64,000 bases of DNA from Echeneis naucrates (taxonomy: Eukaryota > Chordata > Actinopteri > Carangiformes > Echeneidae), in the NCBI RefSeq assembly GCF_900963305.1, contig NC_042525.1, positions 14,530,421 through 14,594,420 of the forward strand. Reading direction: 5' to 3'. The notes under the pieces are model-generated. The model searched no databases and had not been told where the DNA came from. It was given only the letters and a program-made list of their open reading frames with translations. Positions within the stretch are counted from its first letter, which is position 1. The number at the start of each line of letters is the position of its first letter. A program made the translations under genes and the position numbers. Below are positions 47,325 through 59,334 of this stretch, piece after piece.

Positions 47325-50300
47325 TCAAAGCGGCTGCAGCGGCGGGGGGTGGTGACAGAAAAGAAGAGGTGTTATTGATCTGGCTAACAATCCTGCTGAA
47401 TCAAGATTTAAAAAAAAATGCAGTGGCCCCCTCATAGATTTACTCATTTTGATTGTTGCAAATTTATAATCCTTTAGACTCTTTGTGCTCTTCTATTACT
47501 CCAATTTGACATCTTGAAATTGAGCTGAATTATTGAAATTGGGGCTCTGCAGGTTTTCACTTCGTCTCCTAAGAAGATTTAATAATTGGTTTCAGATCAA
47601 AGGCAATTATAAAATTAAGGTTGGGGATTAAGAAATAATGGTGGATAACACTAACGCAACAAATGTACAAGTGTGCAGGTCAGCACTTACCAACTGAAAG
47701 TTGTTTAGGAGGTGATCTACATTAATGTCATCATAGCTCTCCTGGAAAGTGTTGGGTTCATCCCTGGACTCCTCTGGGTCGCTGCTTCCAGGATCTTCTA
47801 GGCTGTATGCATAGAAACACGTATATCGTTTTTTTGTTCCATAAAAATACACTTGTACAAATATTTGAAAGACACCATCATGTACACTTCTTCAGCAATT
47901 CGTGTTAGTCCATAAATTTTGGACTTTCCAACTTTAATGTTGGAGAATTAGCCAACACTTATTGTTTTGGGCTTTGGCTAGCTGAACTGGTTGGGTCTCT
48001 GAATTATAAAAGGGGCTTTTTGGACAGCGAATAGTCCAACACAGTCACCTGATTTAGTTTTTTTATTATTTACCCAGTAGAATTCATTTCAGGGACCAGG
48101 AGTAGATCTATTAAGTCGTATTTAACAAGCGAGAGTCTGGTTATCATTTCGCCTCATCAATTGTTGGTTAATCTAGTTTCTAGATTAGTTTCTTGTCAAA
48201 CAACAGAATTCAACATTGGGTATTAAAGTCAAAGTAAAGTCTAGTGAATCTTACATGAAAATGTTGATCTCAAGACATGCAGGTTGGATCTATATAAAAT
48301 AAAAGCAACTGTGCCTTTTCTTTTAATTGATCTTAGTTGGATCCACTGTCAGTAAGTCATAATGTGATTTGGTTGATCTGTTAGCAGAATGAAACTAAAG
48401 TGGATAAATGCACCTTCTCTTTCCCGACAAGACTGAGTTCAGGTATTTCTTGACGGCCATCTGTTTGCGGAAGCGACTGTAGTTGTCTGTGAAGATAGCA
48501 TCTGAGTGACGCTTCACTGGCTCGTCCATCAGCTCATCACTGGACACAAAAGAACGAAAAAGAAGCATGGATGTTTTAGGGATCAGTGTGACCACAGCTG
48601 AGGGCACGGAAGGGTTCATAACGTCAGCGTAGCTGTGACTCATGGAGACTTTGTTTTTGTCTGTTTGTGTGAGTCCTTCCTTGCTGTACAATAAAATTGT
48701 GGAATGACACAAAGATGGCACAAATGAACTTTTAAAAATGTGTAGTCAATTACAGAATGCATCATCAAGCAGATCAGGTCTTTCTTTGTATGTGTCAGTC
48801 AGTCCTCTCTGTTCAGCAGCCAACAGTGAAGAAAACATTTCGCCTCTCTTTATATGAACCAGAATGGAGCTTCAAAAACGCCTCATCTTCCAAGTTAAAG
48901 TTCAAAATGTTGGTTTGACGATTAATATCAAAACCAACTCATTTGGTTTTCCCGACTAAAAGAATTTAGGAATTCTTTTGGTAGCAGATGAGAAATAAAA
49001 TTTTTAGATGCTTGACGCCATTTTTTTTTTTTTGCAACGTTTGAATACAGAAAACTCCTATAATCCTCTTTTCTTCTTAAATAGTGTACACCGGTTTGTT
49101 AGAGTTGCAATTCCACTAACTGTTTATGACAATGTGCTTCAAATAACACCAATTTACATTAAATCTACACTTATTCTCTACCTTTCTCATCGTCCACTGA
49201 GGGGCGAGGCTCCACATTCACTGTGGCTGTGGTCCATGTTTAAAGGAGACTGACCAGGATGAGTTTCTCTGCCTTTTTCTCCGCGTTTTTGCTCATAGAA
49301 AACGTAATTTAAAATTTCATTTGCATCTCATTTGCATTTCACTTTGCTCTCAGCATTTTCTCCCAGTCTTGGTGAAAACAGGAACTTTTGACGAACATAT
49401 CTAGTTTTGCGTTCTAAACTTTAAAATCTAAAACAAATCTCTGCACCATTTCAGGATATGTGTACGAAAATAAAACCGATAAAGCAATGATTCCATTTCT
49501 TTCTCCACCTACCTGACCCGCTTCCCGATCAGGGACTCCAGGTACCTCCGCGCTGACAGCTGGCCCAGCAGTTTGCTGTATCCGCTGGTGAACAGACCGT
49601 CTGCGTGTCTCGTCGGTCTGCAACATCATCACAGCACACTTTGATCACACTTTGGTCAATGCCATCCATCCAAACTCTAACCTTTATTTACACTGATCCA
49701 ACAGAAAAAAAAAAGTTCACTCCTCTCATGCGCCATCCAAACGATTTCTGATTTCAATCGTAGATATTAATGTAAAAAATATCTGATGGCCCAGCATGTG
49801 TAAGCCCAAATGGTGGCATAATGAGAGGGACACACACTTCGATTTGAGTTAACACCTTCGTTTCCAGGCTCATTGTGAGTTATTATAAAAACAATATAAT
49901 GCGGAGTGTGCCTCATCGTGTTTAGATTGAATTATCGCTGCGTAAAAAAGACTAAAAACTCCTCTCTCAGTCTCAGGATGAGTCCGGAGTCTGACTCTGG
50001 GCTCTGTTCACTGAGAACCACAGCAGGTCTCCACTCACCTCATGGATGCGTATGGCAGACTCAGAGTCCTGGAGTACAACATACTGCACAGGGCTACCAG
50101 GAGAAGCAGCTGGGGGCCGGTCCGCTGTAACATCGCTTTACACCTGGGGAGGGAAACGGTGAGACAGGTCCAACGATTGGAAATAAACCTTAATCACCTT
50201 TTAGGTCTTTTAAGTTCTCTTCATCCAGTCAGGTTGAAACCAGTTGGGGGATTGCTTTACAGCTAAATAATAATGATGATGATAAATAGTGGCCAGGACT

Positions 50301-50784
50301 GAATAAATACATCTGCTGGGAAAAAAAAGTTTATGTCATAAAATTTAAAAGCTTCTCAGACCATTTTAATGCAACAGTTTACGTCCCAGTGTCCTTGCCT
50401 ATGAAATGCAAACGGATAAAACAGGCTGAATTAGCCACGAAAGCCTGCCGGAACATCGATGTTCTGGTAACATCTGGACGAACCGCAGAGGAGAGGAGGG
50501 GAACTGGCCGAGTCCCGTGCGTAATTACGCAGAACGCGGAGAGTCGAGATGGCGAAACATGTCAGTGTTCCGCTGAAAACTCAGACCACAAACCGAATTT
50601 AATAGCGCTTCCGTCTCATTTCCATCGAGCAATACAATATAAAAGTCAAGAAACGCTCACACAGGAAAACCTCTCCAAAACCTGGAATGAAAGCACTCAG
50701 ACTCACATTTAACACAGCCGCAAGGACGCACCGTCTGAAAGAAACAGATAAATAAATTCTAGCCAATTTCTTCAAATCTTACAT
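47325..50784 (-). CDS. vip: VIP/PHI neuropeptide precursor (complete)
   Basis: This is the precursor of two secreted, C-terminally amidated peptides that act on VPAC-type receptors. Coding parts in order: 50784-50783 (only AT of the start codon), 50143-50039, 49617-49513, 48539-48414, 47802-47691, 47333-47325 (Pro-Leu-stop); 152 codons. It opens [12 protein letters not shown] followed by a hydrophobic signal core ([13 protein letters not shown]). After PTR, PHI starts [16 protein letters not shown] and ends before GKR (27 residues, C-terminal Ile). VIP follows VKR, starts [16 protein letters not shown] and ends before GKR (28 residues, C-terminal Ser). Each GKR supplies the amide and a dibasic cleavage site. 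The acidic C-terminal extension ends NNFQLPL. Unlike mammals there is no spacer exon between signal and PHI exons, as in other fish as I recall. Human VIP also neighbours FBXO5. Confidence 0.95.
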
Positions 50785-50916
50785 GCGCTCTGGAGAAAGT
50801 TGTGTTCTCGGGTCTTTCCTCCAAGTTTCTGACCAGAAGCCGGTGCTGTATGTCCACAGAGTCGATGGGCTGCTGCCTGGCTTTGTCTTCTTGCTCGGAT
50901 GCAGCTCTGCCTCCGT

Positions 50917-50922
50917 TTTATA
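50917..50922 (-). promoter_or_regulatory. vip TATA box
   Basis: TATAAA on the minus strand (TTTATA on the plus strand). The first exon would begin near 50890 and end at a GTAAG donor after 50783. Confidence 0.7.
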
Positions 50923-50976
50923 CACCTGGATGCTTCTCGTGGAGCAGGAGGGGACACAGATTCAATCAGGGGCCAG

Positions 50977-50984
50977 AGACGTCA
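50977..50984 (-). promoter_or_regulatory. vip cAMP response element
   Basis: TGACGTCT on the minus strand, about 55 bp upstream of the TATA box. It is the same variant half-palindromic CRE known from the mammalian VIP promoter, at a similar distance from the start. The predicted effect is CREB-dependent induction by cAMP. Confidence 0.7.
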
Positions 50985-50999
50985 GTAGGTCGCTGCTTC

Positions 51000-53163
51000 C
51001 GTCACTGGTCTGGCTCACGGTCGGAACCAAACAGACCTATGGAGAAATTAGGGTGGATTCCTTCCCCCTTTTTCTTCTAAATAATTGTGGGAATAACTAA
51101 CTCACTTGCCAGTGTTGATGCAATTGAATCATCAGATCATTTCCCCAGGCTCATCTCCCGTCACAATTTATAGGAACAGGACGGGAAATGGAAATGTCTG
51201 CAGATCTGCTGGACAAAAGGAAAGAAAAGGGAGAGGAGGATGGTGTCAGGCTAAGTCTGTATTATAAACCGACATAAAAGATAAAAACACATTTGGATAA
51301 AGCTTTAACCTTTCAAATACAATTGGAGGGATTCCGGAAATAAACCATACATGGATATAATGATGTTTGAAATAAAATCCATTACACAGTTTCTCTTTGT
51401 GTCTAAGGCTTGATGTGGCTTTAGGGTCCCTTTTTTATGAAGAAATGCTGATTGATTATTTCCATTCAATGACTTGTTCACTGTTCACAAGGCCACTGAT
51501 GGAGATAAAGAAAGACAGTCAGTGTGATTGTGAAGCGTTGCCGAAACTCTAATCAAGAAATGTTGATATTTGCCTCTTCCAAGGTCGCATGTTTATACTA
51601 TTGACTTTACACTATTTATCATATTTACTTTGTTTTGTTTATTCTTTATTATTTGTCCCTGTGATGTAATATCACATCTTCAGATCATTTAGCTGTTTTC
51701 AATTCCAGGGTCAGACCAAATACCCGTTCCAGTAAATGGGATAAGCTGTCACTAAAACTAATGTGCAGCAAAATGCAAAATGGGCACTAATCACTCAGAA
51801 ATACATTCTGTGTGCGTAACATCAGAAACATTGAATATCAGTTAAATGGCACAAGGTACGAATCATAAAGATTTGCTGATAAAAGAGTCCATTCAGGTTC
51901 TCCAGCCTGTGACTGTCTGTAATAGCAAGATAGTCATGTTTCTGGAGGAGGTTTGTGAACATTTGCTGCGGCATACACACTTTTCATTGACCTCAACTTA
52001 TAACCAGATTATAACCAGAATTATGTAGAAAGGTAAGAGGCTATTTTATTGTCCTGGTCATAAAAAAAATATATATATATTGTAAGGTATCAGGATAAAA
52101 AAGATGTTTCCCAGAATATTTTGACGCCTTATACACATCCTTTTTATGTCACACATTGTCTTGTCTTTACACAAACACTTAATTCCATAACAATGTTATC
52201 ATATCCTGCTGCTGCCGTTTGTATCCATTTCTTTACCTCCATAGCAGTGAGCAATGAGAGGAGTACAACACATGGTGCTGTAGACCAACTAAATGCATAA
52301 CCACTGTAAATAAATACAATAATATTTTAGAGGGTGTTTGAAAGATACTGTCACTGTTGTCTATTTCAGGTTTTATCACCACGCAGGATTGAAGTGTTTC
52401 TCAATCCACCCACAGTATCCCCACTGAGTTCACTTTGCTCATCTGGAATGGCACATGAATTAGCCATCCCTCCATTCGTCCATCTAAACAAGCATGCACC
52501 ATTTAACCATTCCCACTGGAGACCAAAACACAACTTACGTAGCTGCAGACCTTTTGCAGGTGAAAGAGCCGAGATTTGTTGAGAAAAGAAAAAAACAGCA
52601 ACAAAACTAAATTAAGTTGTTATTGCAGGTGTCAAATTAAAGTGATGAACAATTCGTGATGGATTCAGTTGGAATGACTTTTGTTTTGATATGATGAATA
52701 ATTTTTGACATTTAATATGAAACTCATTTATATATCATTTATTACTTTGACATGTGTAATAAAGCAAAGTAACGGGCTCAGTTTTCTTGTCTTTGCCCTC
52801 CCTCCCTCACCGTGTGTGTGTGTGTCATTGTGGGCAGGTTTGTTTTTGTGTACCAGTAGGAGCTTTTACCTGAATGCACACTTACAAAGATTCGTTTCAC
52901 CATGGTGATAAAAATAGTCAGTGAAATACAGTGAGTCAGAGGATTTCTTTAACATCTTCAGTGGTTTACATTCTTCAGGCCATTTGATCTCAAATTCTTT
53001 AACTTACCACTCCAAACTATTTCCTACAATGTCTTCATTTCATGAGTCAAATTAATGTAACTTGGAATGCAGCTTTTAAGAGTAAGCTCTCTCCCGTGTC
53101 AAGAAAAACACAACCAATTCTCAGTTTTCTCCAATTAGAGAATAACGGGGATGAATAAAAGTT
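51000..53163. other. Gene-free stretch upstream of vip
   Basis: No gene is recognised. It may hold distal vip control elements, but none can be named from the sequence. A short AT dinucleotide run lies near 52070-52080. Confidence 0.45.
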
Positions 53164-53420
53164 TGTCAGGGACCTCTCTGTGTGCAGTTTGCATAATCTC
53201 CCTGTGGGACCTGTGGGTCATGTTGGCTTCCGCCCACGGCCCAAAGACCAGATCCAGGTTCAGTTTAATCAGCGAGGAGACCCAAGTGCCTGTATGTCCC
53301 TGTATACCAGCTCTGTGATGGGCCGCTGACCTGTCCAGGGTGTACCCCTCCCTCGTCCATTGGCAGCTGGGACTCGGCTCCAGCCCCACGACGACCCTAA
53401 TAATTGGCACGGATGGCTAT
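53164..53420 (+). mobile_element. SINE family A, degenerate, head lost
   Basis: The body motifs are present in the same order as in 15955-16310: CCTCTCTGTGTGCAGTTTGC, CTGACCTGTCCAGGGTGTAC and CAGCTGGGACTCGGCTCCAG. The tRNA-like head and a clear tail are missing. Confidence 0.7.
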
Positions 53421-54244
53421 GAGAAAAGAATTCTAAAGTAACGCCAGCTTTTTGATGCAATACATGAAAACAATGCCCGAACAATTATTTTTCTGGAAAA
53501 AATGAATCACTTTAGCTTGCATTTGTGGTTGCACACCTGGCAGTCATCACAAATTTTGTTTACATCATGACTTGATGTCTCTGGCCTCCGTGGGTCGTTG
53601 TTGTCTCCTCCCAGTCAGCAGATGACCCCACCCCTCCCACCCCCCACCTCTTTCTCAACCATGATGGCACCGTTGGAACCTTAATGTGATCAGTCCAGAG
53701 AGAAAGTAGATTACGCAAAAGTCCATGGGAGAAGGAGCTGGTTTAATTGACAGCAGTGATTGGAGACAGATCCCTGCAGGAAGAGGAAGCTGATGGAGGA
53801 AGCATCAGCATTATTATGTTGATGTTGATGGAATGTACAGGAAAAAAAAAAAAACGTTCCTATAGACAAATAACAGGATGGCTCACCTCTGTGCGACACA
53901 GTGGACGCAAGAAAATGCTAATTTTATGAATTTCAATATATAATGATCATTTTTTAAATTATTTTGTTGACCTCAGTGCCACTGCATTATTTACAATATA
54001 ACCACTACTAACTCGAACAATAAAATATGATTGACTGATTGATTTGATACTGAAAAGCATGATACAAGAAAGGTACAAAATCAAAATCAAAATATGTATG
54101 TTTTATTTATTAGAAATTCCTTTTTTTTATTTTAAGATCACAGTGGGAATTCTAATAATGAATGATTTTAGCTTTGAATGAGTTGAAAGAACAAACATTA
54201 TCGTACAGTATTGTATTATATTGAGTTAAGTCTGCAGACAGACA

Positions 54245-54540
54245 GTAGCTTGCTACTACTGCTGTAATAGGATTTTGATTACAACTCAATTACTAGCAGC
54301 AAAACTACAACTACTGCCATGACATTAGTTCATACAGTTCCAGAATTATTATTCTACTACTGAAACAACTACATCAGCTAGTTTTACCAAGCAACAAATC
54401 TCTCTCTGTTAGAGGAGTGTTATTAGTACTATTATTATTCATCATGATAATACTGCTACGACTATGATAATAATTTTAGTTCTTCTACTACAAGAACGAC
54501 TATCTAAGTTCGACATCAAATTACCGCCACCATAATTATG
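54245..54540. repeat. Degenerate trinucleotide-rich tract
   Basis: About 300 bases are dominated by imperfect ACT/ATT/TAC triplets (for example ACTATTATTATTCATCATGA). It looks like a decayed or interrupted microsatellite and carries no long open frame. Confidence 0.6.
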
Positions 54541-57500
54541 ATTTCAAGTGTCATACCTTTTCTGACTTTTATTTAAGCTCATCATGGAATGGATGGATGG
54601 AATCAAACATTTAAATGGTGAATGAGGGTCTTCATAACAAGACACTTTGCTTCATGACTCTCCCACCAGCCTGTGTGATGAGGGAATCCCCTGGCTTGCT
54701 GAGTGCCTCCTCAGCACCACATTATCCAATTAACGAAGCACAGAGTGACGACTGTGATGTCAGATTACTGCTGGCAGCCTGACGAGACTCACTGGACTCT
54801 CTCTGTCGCTCTGTCCCTCTTATGCGAGTACATCTGTGGCCAGTGGAGAGATGGAATAGGTATATTGAGATAAGACAGAAATAGATGATGACAGAGAGGT
54901 TCTGAAACAGACACTAAATGAAATGAACAAACCAAGGCAGAGATAAGTGAGCAGAAAATCAAGCCAAACTGATATGGTGGGGCCAAGCATACAATTGTGC
55001 ACACTTCCACAAAAGACACAAACCAGCAACTTACAGCTGGCAGTTCAGAATATGCATCACTCAACACAATTAGTAACTTTGGTCCACCGTACTAATAGTA
55101 TTTGTGCAGGGATGACAGTATCAAGACATCCCTCTACGGACAAATGACTTTAGACTCATCTGAAATGTCGTGACATGTTTTCATCTCCCAAGTGGGAAGA
55201 CTCCTCTTTTCCTGCCTTGGTGAGGACCCAGCTGGTTTTGGTGATGGATCACCTTTCAGAGTCAGAGGAGATTAGTGTGATAAATGACAGTTAAACTCTC
55301 ATGATGGCAAAACCTGGTTTACTGCAGCAGGAGACAGAGCTACATTCAGAGCTGAAAATTGAGACAATAGGTCAGCACTGACCGATGAAATTTGCAAAAT
55401 AGGGAGTATTTATGTTGCAATGCAAATTCCACGTTTTCAACACAAATTTTGCATTCCTGACTGAAGAACGGGAAGATAGCATTTTCTGGATATAGATGTA
55501 GTGACAGTAGTAAGAAATAGCCTGCATGCATTTGTTTGAAGCTCTTTAAAGCTAAAGGAATATAAATAATTTTTGCTTTCAGGCCATGCCAACAGAGTGG
55601 AGGAAGAAGATGAAAAGCTTTGTAGCTACACCAAAGAAGAAGAGTTCCACAATGCCATTTGTTTAACAGTTTGTTGATTGCTGACAAGCAAAAACCACAA
55701 CTGTGTTAGTTTTCCATTTGTATTTCACCTGTTGTGTTTGAGGTGATCGGCTGGCAAACATTTATGAGAGGGAATCAGTAGCACACATCTCTTTTTAGTG
55801 AACTGTGAGCTTGTTGTCCCACTAAAAGCTGGACAAAGCTAAATCACTTACTGCCTTACAGTTAGCAATATTGTTAACTTTACTTTTAATTGAATTAAAT
55901 GGTGGAATCATGGACAAAATGTCAGTGGTAAGTAACCACAACAGGTAAAGTAGCAAGAAACTTCTGGGGCAATTGTAACTGACTTGCACTTTGCCCGAGC
56001 CGGCCATATCAGTGATGGGTGAACAGTCAGCTCACAAACTGGCCCTGGATGAGATGTCAGTGCATCACTTTCTGCTTTCATTTTGTGTGGGTGGGTGAAT
56101 ATGACTTTGTGGTGGGTGCTTTAACTACTTCCTGGTGAATGACAGCCTGCTTGATTTATTTACCCTGCGCTGTGACCAAAACCTGGGTTCACTGTCTGTA
56201 TTTGGTGGTCAGCTCTACCTGGAGACACTGATAGGTTCACCAAGTCAGCAAACTGCACAAACACATTAGAAAAGTCTTCTGAAATAATTCCCAGAGAGAC
56301 GGAAAATATGTATATTACATTATTATATTAATGTTTCCATTAAAATTCATCATGATCTGCAATAAACAACAACTGGATCGTCATGATAACTACTGTATAT
56401 CTGCACCTGATAGATCCATTTCTAGTTTCCACTGGTCAATAAAACAAACACAGAAGTGCCATAAAGATCTGTGTTTTTCACTTCCACCTTTATTCTTTCT
56501 TTTTCTCTTTCTCTCTTCCTCTCCCTCTATCATACATGCACACTCATCAGAGCTTTGCTCCCGGGAGGTTTCTTTAATGGAAGCCTTGTTTTTGGTGGGT
56601 GGCCTCTGTACAGATCAATTAGACCACCAGAGCTCCTCATTGCATCCTAAATTAACTAAATACGTAAATACATTTGGCCTGGATTGAGCCCCATTGTAGA
56701 CATTACGTACAGCAAGACTATCTAGAGACTTTAATTAGAGCAACACACACCTGTATATATGCACACACACACACACGCATTTCCATCATCAGCTCTCATT
56801 AACCAACAAAACCCTACACATGCTTACAATGCTGGTGCTCACGGGGATGAATCAGGTTATGTTGCTTACCGTGTCCAGGAAATTACTCATCCATCCATCC
56901 AGCCATCAAGAGAAAACTAGAAAATATCTACATTTGAAGGGCCAAAACAAACAAAATAATTTTGATACATGTTCTTAAAAAATGACTCCAGCAGTGGATG
57001 TTTTTTCTTATTGCAGTAATATCAACTTCCTTTTGTTTACCAGCTGTCTAAAACCAACATATATATTTTTTAGATATGACATTGAAAGTAGCTGCAAATC
57101 ATATCATCACATTTGATATAGTATTTGCCATTTACCAAAATGATTCATGGCTGTTCAAAATAACTGCAGATTATTTTTCTTTTTGTCACCCTTTCAATTT
57201 ACTGCTTGTCTCAGCTCTATGAATGACCAATTTTGCACTACCCAAACTCAGATTATGCACATACTATAATAAAGTACAACTTGTGCATAAAACGCTGACA
57301 AACAATTTCTTTAAAGTCCCCCATAAGAGTGTTGTCTCTGTGTGTTTACCTTTTGGTTTTATTTTGCACACAATTCTTTCTAAGTGTGTTTGCCACTGCC
57401 AGGAGATGATGATGATCATGTTTCCTCTCTCATCATTGCAGTGCGTCAACCCGGACAGTTGTGTGTCCTGGATTCTGTGGATGCGCTGATATCTGAGCAT

Positions 57501-57652
57501 AATGGTGTGATGACATTACATAAAGAGTCATACACATCTGCTACAAAATTGTAATGAGGAATTAAAGGAGATATCTGTCAGTCTGCCGAACACATCATTG
57601 CCATTTTAATACTAAAGCCTCTTTGGAGGTCTAGTACACATACATATTGTAG
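54541..57652. other. Gene-free stretch left of the tRNA gene
   Basis: No coding exon or repeat family is recognised. A short CA run lies near 56763-56776. A TC-rich tract lies at about 56489-56530. Confidence 0.45.
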
Positions 57653-57725
57653 AGACCCAGGTGGGACTCGAACCCACAATCCCCAGCTCCGGAGGCTGAT
57701 ACCTTATCCATTAGGCCACTGGGTC
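57653..57725 (-). tRNA. tRNA-Arg (anticodon CCG)
   Basis: A 73-nt intronless tRNA on the minus strand. The acceptor stem GACCCAG pairs with CTGGGTC. The A box is TGGCCTAATGG and the B box GGTTCGAGTCC. The anticodon stem is TCAGC/GCTGG around the loop CTCCGGA, with anticodon CCG at 57692-57690. It is nearly identical to vertebrate tRNA-Arg-CCG genes as I recall them. The discriminator base is U rather than the usual purine, and no TTTT lies within about 100 bases downstream; the first is near 57546. It may be functional or a recently degraded copy. Confidence 0.92.
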
Positions 57726-57918
57726 AAGTAAACATGATGTGGACAGGTGATAATCACTAACTACTGTTCTGTTCTTACAGACAGACCTCTGGCTCCAACA
57801 CATCAACACAGTGCTTTAGGGAAACTGATAGAAAGTCTATATTTTACTATGAAGCCGTGGCTTATTCCACCAATTTGAATTCTCAAGCAGCGTCAATAAG
57901 GGGGCAATGAATGTAGAT

Positions 57919-57955
57919 AATAATTACAGCAATTTTTTAAATTGCTGTAATTATT
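57919..57955. repeat. Perfect 17-bp AT-rich hairpin
   Basis: The left arm 57919-57935 and right arm 57939-57955 are exact inverted copies (core ATTACAGCAATTT), with a 3-base TTT loop. Confidence 0.9.
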
Positions 57956-58774
57956 TACAGCACGCACACTTTCCCTTATTTTGTGTTTTCTGTGCTATTC
58001 CTACAAGCTTTCTCTCTCTTTCCATCACTAACACTCTCATGTACACATACAAAAACACACACAACACCCAAGGAACTCAACTAATATTGCAAGGGAGAGT
58101 TAACTCGGTCAGCTCATACTGTGTTACTGTGAGCCATCAATCACGGCCATTAGCACTCATACTTCAAAGATTCTTTGTTAACCTGATATGATTTTTCATG
58201 GGTTAGGGTTAGGGTTAGGATTCCACCTTTTGCTGAATTCCATTTCTAAGACGCAGTGCAGTATTTGGTATGTCACCGGTATGAATCAGACAGATGTTCC
58301 TCTTATATTGTCGATGACCTAATGAGTACATGTTATAATTATATACAATTTCAACTACAAGTACATACATATGAGCTTACTTGCTAAACATTGTTGAGCT
58401 TTTATTGTATTTTAATATAGTGTTATAACTGGCAACTATTTAACATAAAAATAAATATAAAATACTTAAATTCTTTACTTTAAAATAATTCTTGTCTGAG
58501 TTTGAATTTAGGTGTGACTTTAAAAAGATGCTGTTAATTACTCACCACTTCCTCTTATAAATATCATCTTATTTATTCTTAATTGGGATGACAATGAGTC
58601 TCTGCAATGTTTATTAAGATCTAATTTTTAACCACTTTACAGGGTGGGAAAATTACATAAACATTATTTTTTTATTTTATTGTTTGTATTCAGACCTCAC
58701 ATTCAGACACATTCATCTATTTAAAAACAAACAATATTACGAGATTAACTCAGATGAATTCTCTTTGTTTGTTT

Positions 58775-58811
58775 TGATGGTGGGAGGGGGAGTCACCCCC
58801 TCCCACCATCA
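58775..58811. repeat. Perfect 16-bp GC-rich hairpin
   Basis: The left arm TGATGGTGGGAGGGGG (58775-58790) and its exact inverted copy (58796-58811) flank the loop AGTCA. Confidence 0.95.
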
Positions 58812-59109
58812 TCAGATTTAGCATCTTCCATCAGAGGTCCTAACTCAGGTGCAGTGACAATATGCCTTACAAAATTTCACAATATATTTAAAACATTCAT
58901 TCAAGTTGAAAGAATTGGAACTGGCATGATGCTTTTTTACATGAATCCTGAAGATTATAAATGAAATAAGACAAATTAAAGAAAAGTAAGGAATCAACCC
59001 AAAGTTACATTTTCCTTTAGTGAGGGTAAACAAATGTGGCCCCGGCATGAGGAGGAGATGGAGAGCAGGCGCTGCCCGGAAGAGGAAACTTGCAGGTGGA
59101 TGAACGCAA

Positions 59110-59334
59110 CCAATCAGCGCCCTCCGCTCAAACTCCCGGCCGCTGATTGGCTGACTGGTGGCGGAAGAGGCTGTTGGGACAGCAAAGATGTCCGCGCTCT
59201 TTTGAAAACCTGTAGTAGCAAAATCCGCAGCTTGACTTCAGGTTCCGGTTGTTTTTATGTTTCCACCGGTGGATCCTGCTACAAAGGCAAGACAAGGACT
59301 CCGCGACAAGAGCCAGACGATTCCTTATTATCAG
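59110..59334 (+). promoter_or_regulatory. anapc1 promoter and probable noncoding first exon
   Basis: The region is GC-rich with no TATA box. A forward CCAAT (59110-59114) and an inverted one (ATTGG, 59156-59160) suggest NF-Y control. A probable 5'UTR exon ends at 59334, before GTTAGC, a weak donor. The next exon starts at 60593. Confidence 0.45.

Larger units (their letters stand above)
57726..59180. other. Gene-free stretch between the tRNA and anapc1
   Basis: No gene is recognised. Notable are two perfect hairpins (57919-57955 and 58775-58811) and three TTAGGG-like units at 58201-58219. Confidence 0.5.

Noticed and set aside
57919-58811. The two hairpins as microRNA precursors
   Set aside because: The stems are 16-17 bp with 3-5 base loops, too short for Drosha/Dicer substrates.
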